A DNA stretch of 64,000 nt from Lachnospiraceae bacterium. GTDB lineage: Bacteria > Bacillota > Clostridia > Lachnospirales > Lachnospiraceae. Shown piece by piece: positions 62,508 to 64,000 of this stretch (position 1 is the stretch's first letter; each line of letters begins with the position of its first letter). The notes under the pieces were generated by a model. That model was given only the letters and a program-made list of their open reading frames with translations, did not search any database and was not told where the DNA came from. The DNA lies in assembly GCA_009774175.1 (NCBI GenBank), contig VSNG01000005.1:1-64000 (forward strand), read 5' to 3'. The position numbers and the translations under genes are program-made.

Positions 62508-62972
62508 TTAAAAATCCAGTGCAAGTCTGACCGTTGCAATATCCGCCCTCTCGAAGGTACGCGAAACGCCCTCCTCCTCAATGGTGACGGAGGAAGCGTC
62601 ATATGCCTTTAAAATTCCTGCGAACTCTTTCTTCTTCTCAATGGGCTTATAGGTTTTCAGCTCCACCGCTTCCCCAAGGCTCTTTTCCAGATGTCTGTCC
62701 TTCTTCAATACCCTGCCGAGCCCCGGGCTGCTCACCTCCAGTATATAGGCGTCAGGAATAAAATCCTCCTCATCAAGCGCATCCGACAGCGCCCGACTCA
62801 CATTCTCGCAGTCCTGAATGTTCACTCCCTCAGGTTTATCAATATAAACCCGCAGATAATACTCTTTTCCTTCTTTCACATATTCCACATCGTAAATTTC
62901 CACGCCGAAGCGTTCCACGATGGGCGAAAGAAGGGATTCTGTTTTTTCTTCATAGGTTTCTCTTTTTGACAT
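62508..62972 (-). CDS. rimP: Ribosome maturation factor RimP
   Basis: 154 aa from MSKRETYEEKTESLLSPIVE at 62972, with GGGGG about 6 nt upstream; in-frame ATGs further up would extend through the leader hairpin. Family marks are VEIYDVEYVKEGKEYYLRVY, DCENVSRALSDALDEED, YILEVSSPGLGRVLKKDRHL and a small SH3-like C-terminal domain. It assists 30S maturation. It is the first gene of the translation-factor operon, downstream of a strong promoter and a hairpin. Confidence 0.95.
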   Translation of the reverse strand: MSKRETYEEKTESLLSPIVERFGVEIYDVEYVKEGKEYYLRVYIDKPEGVNIQDCENVSRALSDALDEEDFIPDAYILEVSSPGLGRVLKKDRHLEKSLGEAVELKTYKPIEKKKEFAGILKAYDASSVTIEEEGVSRTFERADIATVRLALDF

Positions 62973-62990
62973 GGCATCCCCCTGCACGGA

Positions 62991-63018
62991 AAAGAGCGGA
63001 CTCGCAAGTCCACTCTTT
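62991..63018 (-). terminator. Leader hairpin of the rimP-nusA-infB operon, possible attenuator
   Basis: AAAGAGCGGACT (62991-63002) and AGTCCACTCTTT (63007-63018) form a 12-bp stem with one mismatch or wobble and a CGCA loop. On the minus strand TTTTCC follows, a weak T-run. It lies between promoter and rimP start, where leaders of this operon are known to control nusA and infB expression. Confidence 0.65.
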
Positions 63019-63048
63019 ATCTCAGTAACCATTATTGATTCTCGTAGT

Positions 63049-63077
63049 ATTATAGCATCCTTTATCTTCCATTGCAA
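63049..63077 (-). promoter_or_regulatory. Promoter of the translation-factor operon
   Basis: TTGCAA (63077-63072), 17 nt, TATAAT (63054-63049) on the minus strand, about 77 nt before the rimP start. Confidence 0.8.
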
Positions 63078-63119
63078 GTGTTTTTCTGCAGAAACACCCG
63101 CCTTCTGTCTCATATGGAT

Positions 63120-63148
63120 TTGACAGGGCGGCCGATATCTATTACTCT
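63120..63148 (+). promoter_or_regulatory. Promoter of the membrane-protein gene at the right edge
   Basis: TTGACA (63120-63125), 17 nt, TACTCT (63143-63148). The ATG at 63186 follows GGGGG by 7 nt. A small palindrome (GTGTTTTTCTGCAGAAACAC, 63079-63098) separates it from the divergent rimP promoter. Confidence 0.65.
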
Positions 63149-63185
63149 ATTTCTTATAGCAGTTTATTATTTGGGGGAAACAAAC

Positions 63186-64000
63186 ATGATTCGTAAACCG
63201 GACCGTATTTTACTGTCTCATCTGCTTCAAAGCTTTGTCAGCACCTGGGCCCTGATGAAGGCGTCCCGCATGGAGCCTGGCAATATCCTTACTTTTGTCT
63301 TTTTCCTTCTGGTGTTTTTCTTTTACAGGCACGTAAACCGCCGGATGGATCTGATGCAGGTTTCCAACCGGGTGGCCCTTGCCACCGCAGCGCTTTTCAC
63401 TCTGCTGTACATGCTGGTCGACTATCCTCATTATATAGAGCTTCTCACAAGCAGGCTTTACCGTTTCGTGATCCTTGCCGTTATTTTTACGGGCTTTGTC
63501 TGTCTGTTTTATTATCTGCTGCATTTTCTGTATTCCTATGCCTGCAATAAGGACAGACTGTATCAGTCCCTGCTTACCCCTTATCAGGACATTCCCTATT
63601 TTCATAACAGTCGTTACAAAAAACTATCCGGCTGCCTCACCGTCGTGATTAACTTTATCAGAAACCATACGGCTCTGTGCGCCTTTCTGGCCTGTATGCT
63701 CTGCTGGCTGCCCTACTATCTCTATCAGTACCCGGGCATCATGACGCCGGACAGCATTAACCAGCTGGAACAGATTCTGGGCATTATTCCTCCCTCCAAC
63801 CATCATCCCTGGGTACATACGTTGGTATTCGGCCTTTTTTACCACATCGGTTATGGGCTGACAAAAAATATGGTAATCGCCGTATCCGTATACACCCTGT
63901 TCCAGATGTGCCTGTCAGCCGGAAGCGTTTCCTACTTTATTTCCACGCTGCGCTCCCACAGAATCCGCCCCTTTGTCCTTATCCTGATCACAGCTTTCTA
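63186..64000 (+). CDS. DUF6020-like polytopic membrane protein, 5' part
   Basis: The frame is open from the ATG to the window edge, about 271 residues, so the gene is cut by the window and not broken. It shows at least five hydrophobic segments (about 33-50, 62-78, 90-115, 155-178 and 205-235). A luminal-type loop reads YQYPGIMTPDSINQLEQILG and is followed by NHHPWVHTLVFGLFYHIGY. These features resemble the DUF6020 family of large envelope proteins related to GT-C-like glycosyltransferases. The D in TPDS and the HHP segment could be catalytic. It is divergent from rimP. Function remains unproven. Confidence 0.7.
   Translation, partial: MIRKPDRILLSHLLQSFVSTWALMKASRMEPGNILTFVFFLLVFFFYRHVNRRMDLMQVSNRVALATAALFTLLYMLVDYPHYIELLTSRLYRFVILAVIFTGFVCLFYYLLHFLYSYACNKDRLYQSLLTPYQDIPYFHNSRYKKLSGCLTVVINFIRNHTALCAFLACMLCWLPYYLYQYPGIMTPDSINQLEQILGIIPPSNHHPWVHTLVFGLFYHIGYGLTKNMVIAVSVYTLFQMCLSAGSVSYFISTLRSHRIRPFVLILITAF

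Overview
The window reads as chromosome from an anaerobic Firmicute of the Lachnospiraceae/Clostridia type. The evidence is clostridial pyrophosphate-type pyruvate phosphate dikinase, the rimP-nusA-ylxR-(L7Ae)-infB-rbfA-nrnA-truB-ribF string in Firmicute order, pyrB with a separate pyrI, AGGAGG-type ribosome sites and AT-rich sigma-A promoters in otherwise moderately GC-rich DNA. No rRNA, tRNA or CRISPR array is visible. This identification rests on gene content and order only; no database comparison was possible.

Layout. (1) 1-5095, minus strand: the end of a Tn7-like transposon, with an overlapping tnsA-tnsB-tnsC-tniQ operon. Cargo and the far end lie off the window. TnsA is very short and seems to lack most catalytic residues. 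Four TTTTTGGGA sites upstream of tnsA look like TnsB sites or an operator. (2) 5115-5376: a 262-bp element with 29-bp inverted ends and a strong bidirectional terminator, ending 9 bp from the ppdK stop codon. (3) 5386-9206: ppdK and a membrane-anchored glycerophosphodiester phosphodiesterase. (4) 9235-18864, minus strand: a carbohydrate-type ABC importer cluster. It has two large lipoproteins that appear to fuse an Asp-box (propeller-like) segment to a solute-binding domain, two MalF/MalG-like permeases, an HlyD-like adaptor and two small acidic lipoproteins, and no ATPase. (5) 18930-28798: a sensory block with a chemoreceptor, two overlapping hybrid histidine kinases and a divergent OmpR-type response regulator/kinase pair.

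(6) 28828-32866: a small basic hypothetical protein, an ABC-F protein, a PHP phosphoesterase and a HAD phosphatase. (7) 32850-39974, minus strand: pheA, a DUF815 ATPase, ppx, ppk, maf and an acidic 85-aa protein, probably one transcription unit linking phenylalanine synthesis, polyphosphate turnover and housekeeping. (8) 40079-46066: a DUF5050-like surface protein, the folate operon folC-folE-folP-folBK, a CmpB-like membrane protein and a PH-domain protein. (9) 46121-48909: nitroreductase, pyrB-pyrI preceded by a terminator-like hairpin, and an HD-GYP protein.

(10) 48911-63077, minus strand: rpsO-pnp, an SH3-NlpC/P60 peptidase with a Na/Pi cotransporter-PhoU protein, then the translation-factor operon. 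The last 815 bp carry the 5' part of a large membrane protein on the plus strand.

The most unusual parts are the Tn7-like module with its compact TnsA beside ppdK and the importer cluster with doubled propeller-binding-protein fusions plus an HlyD adaptor. Both are built from known families, so I claim unusual combinations rather than proven new systems.
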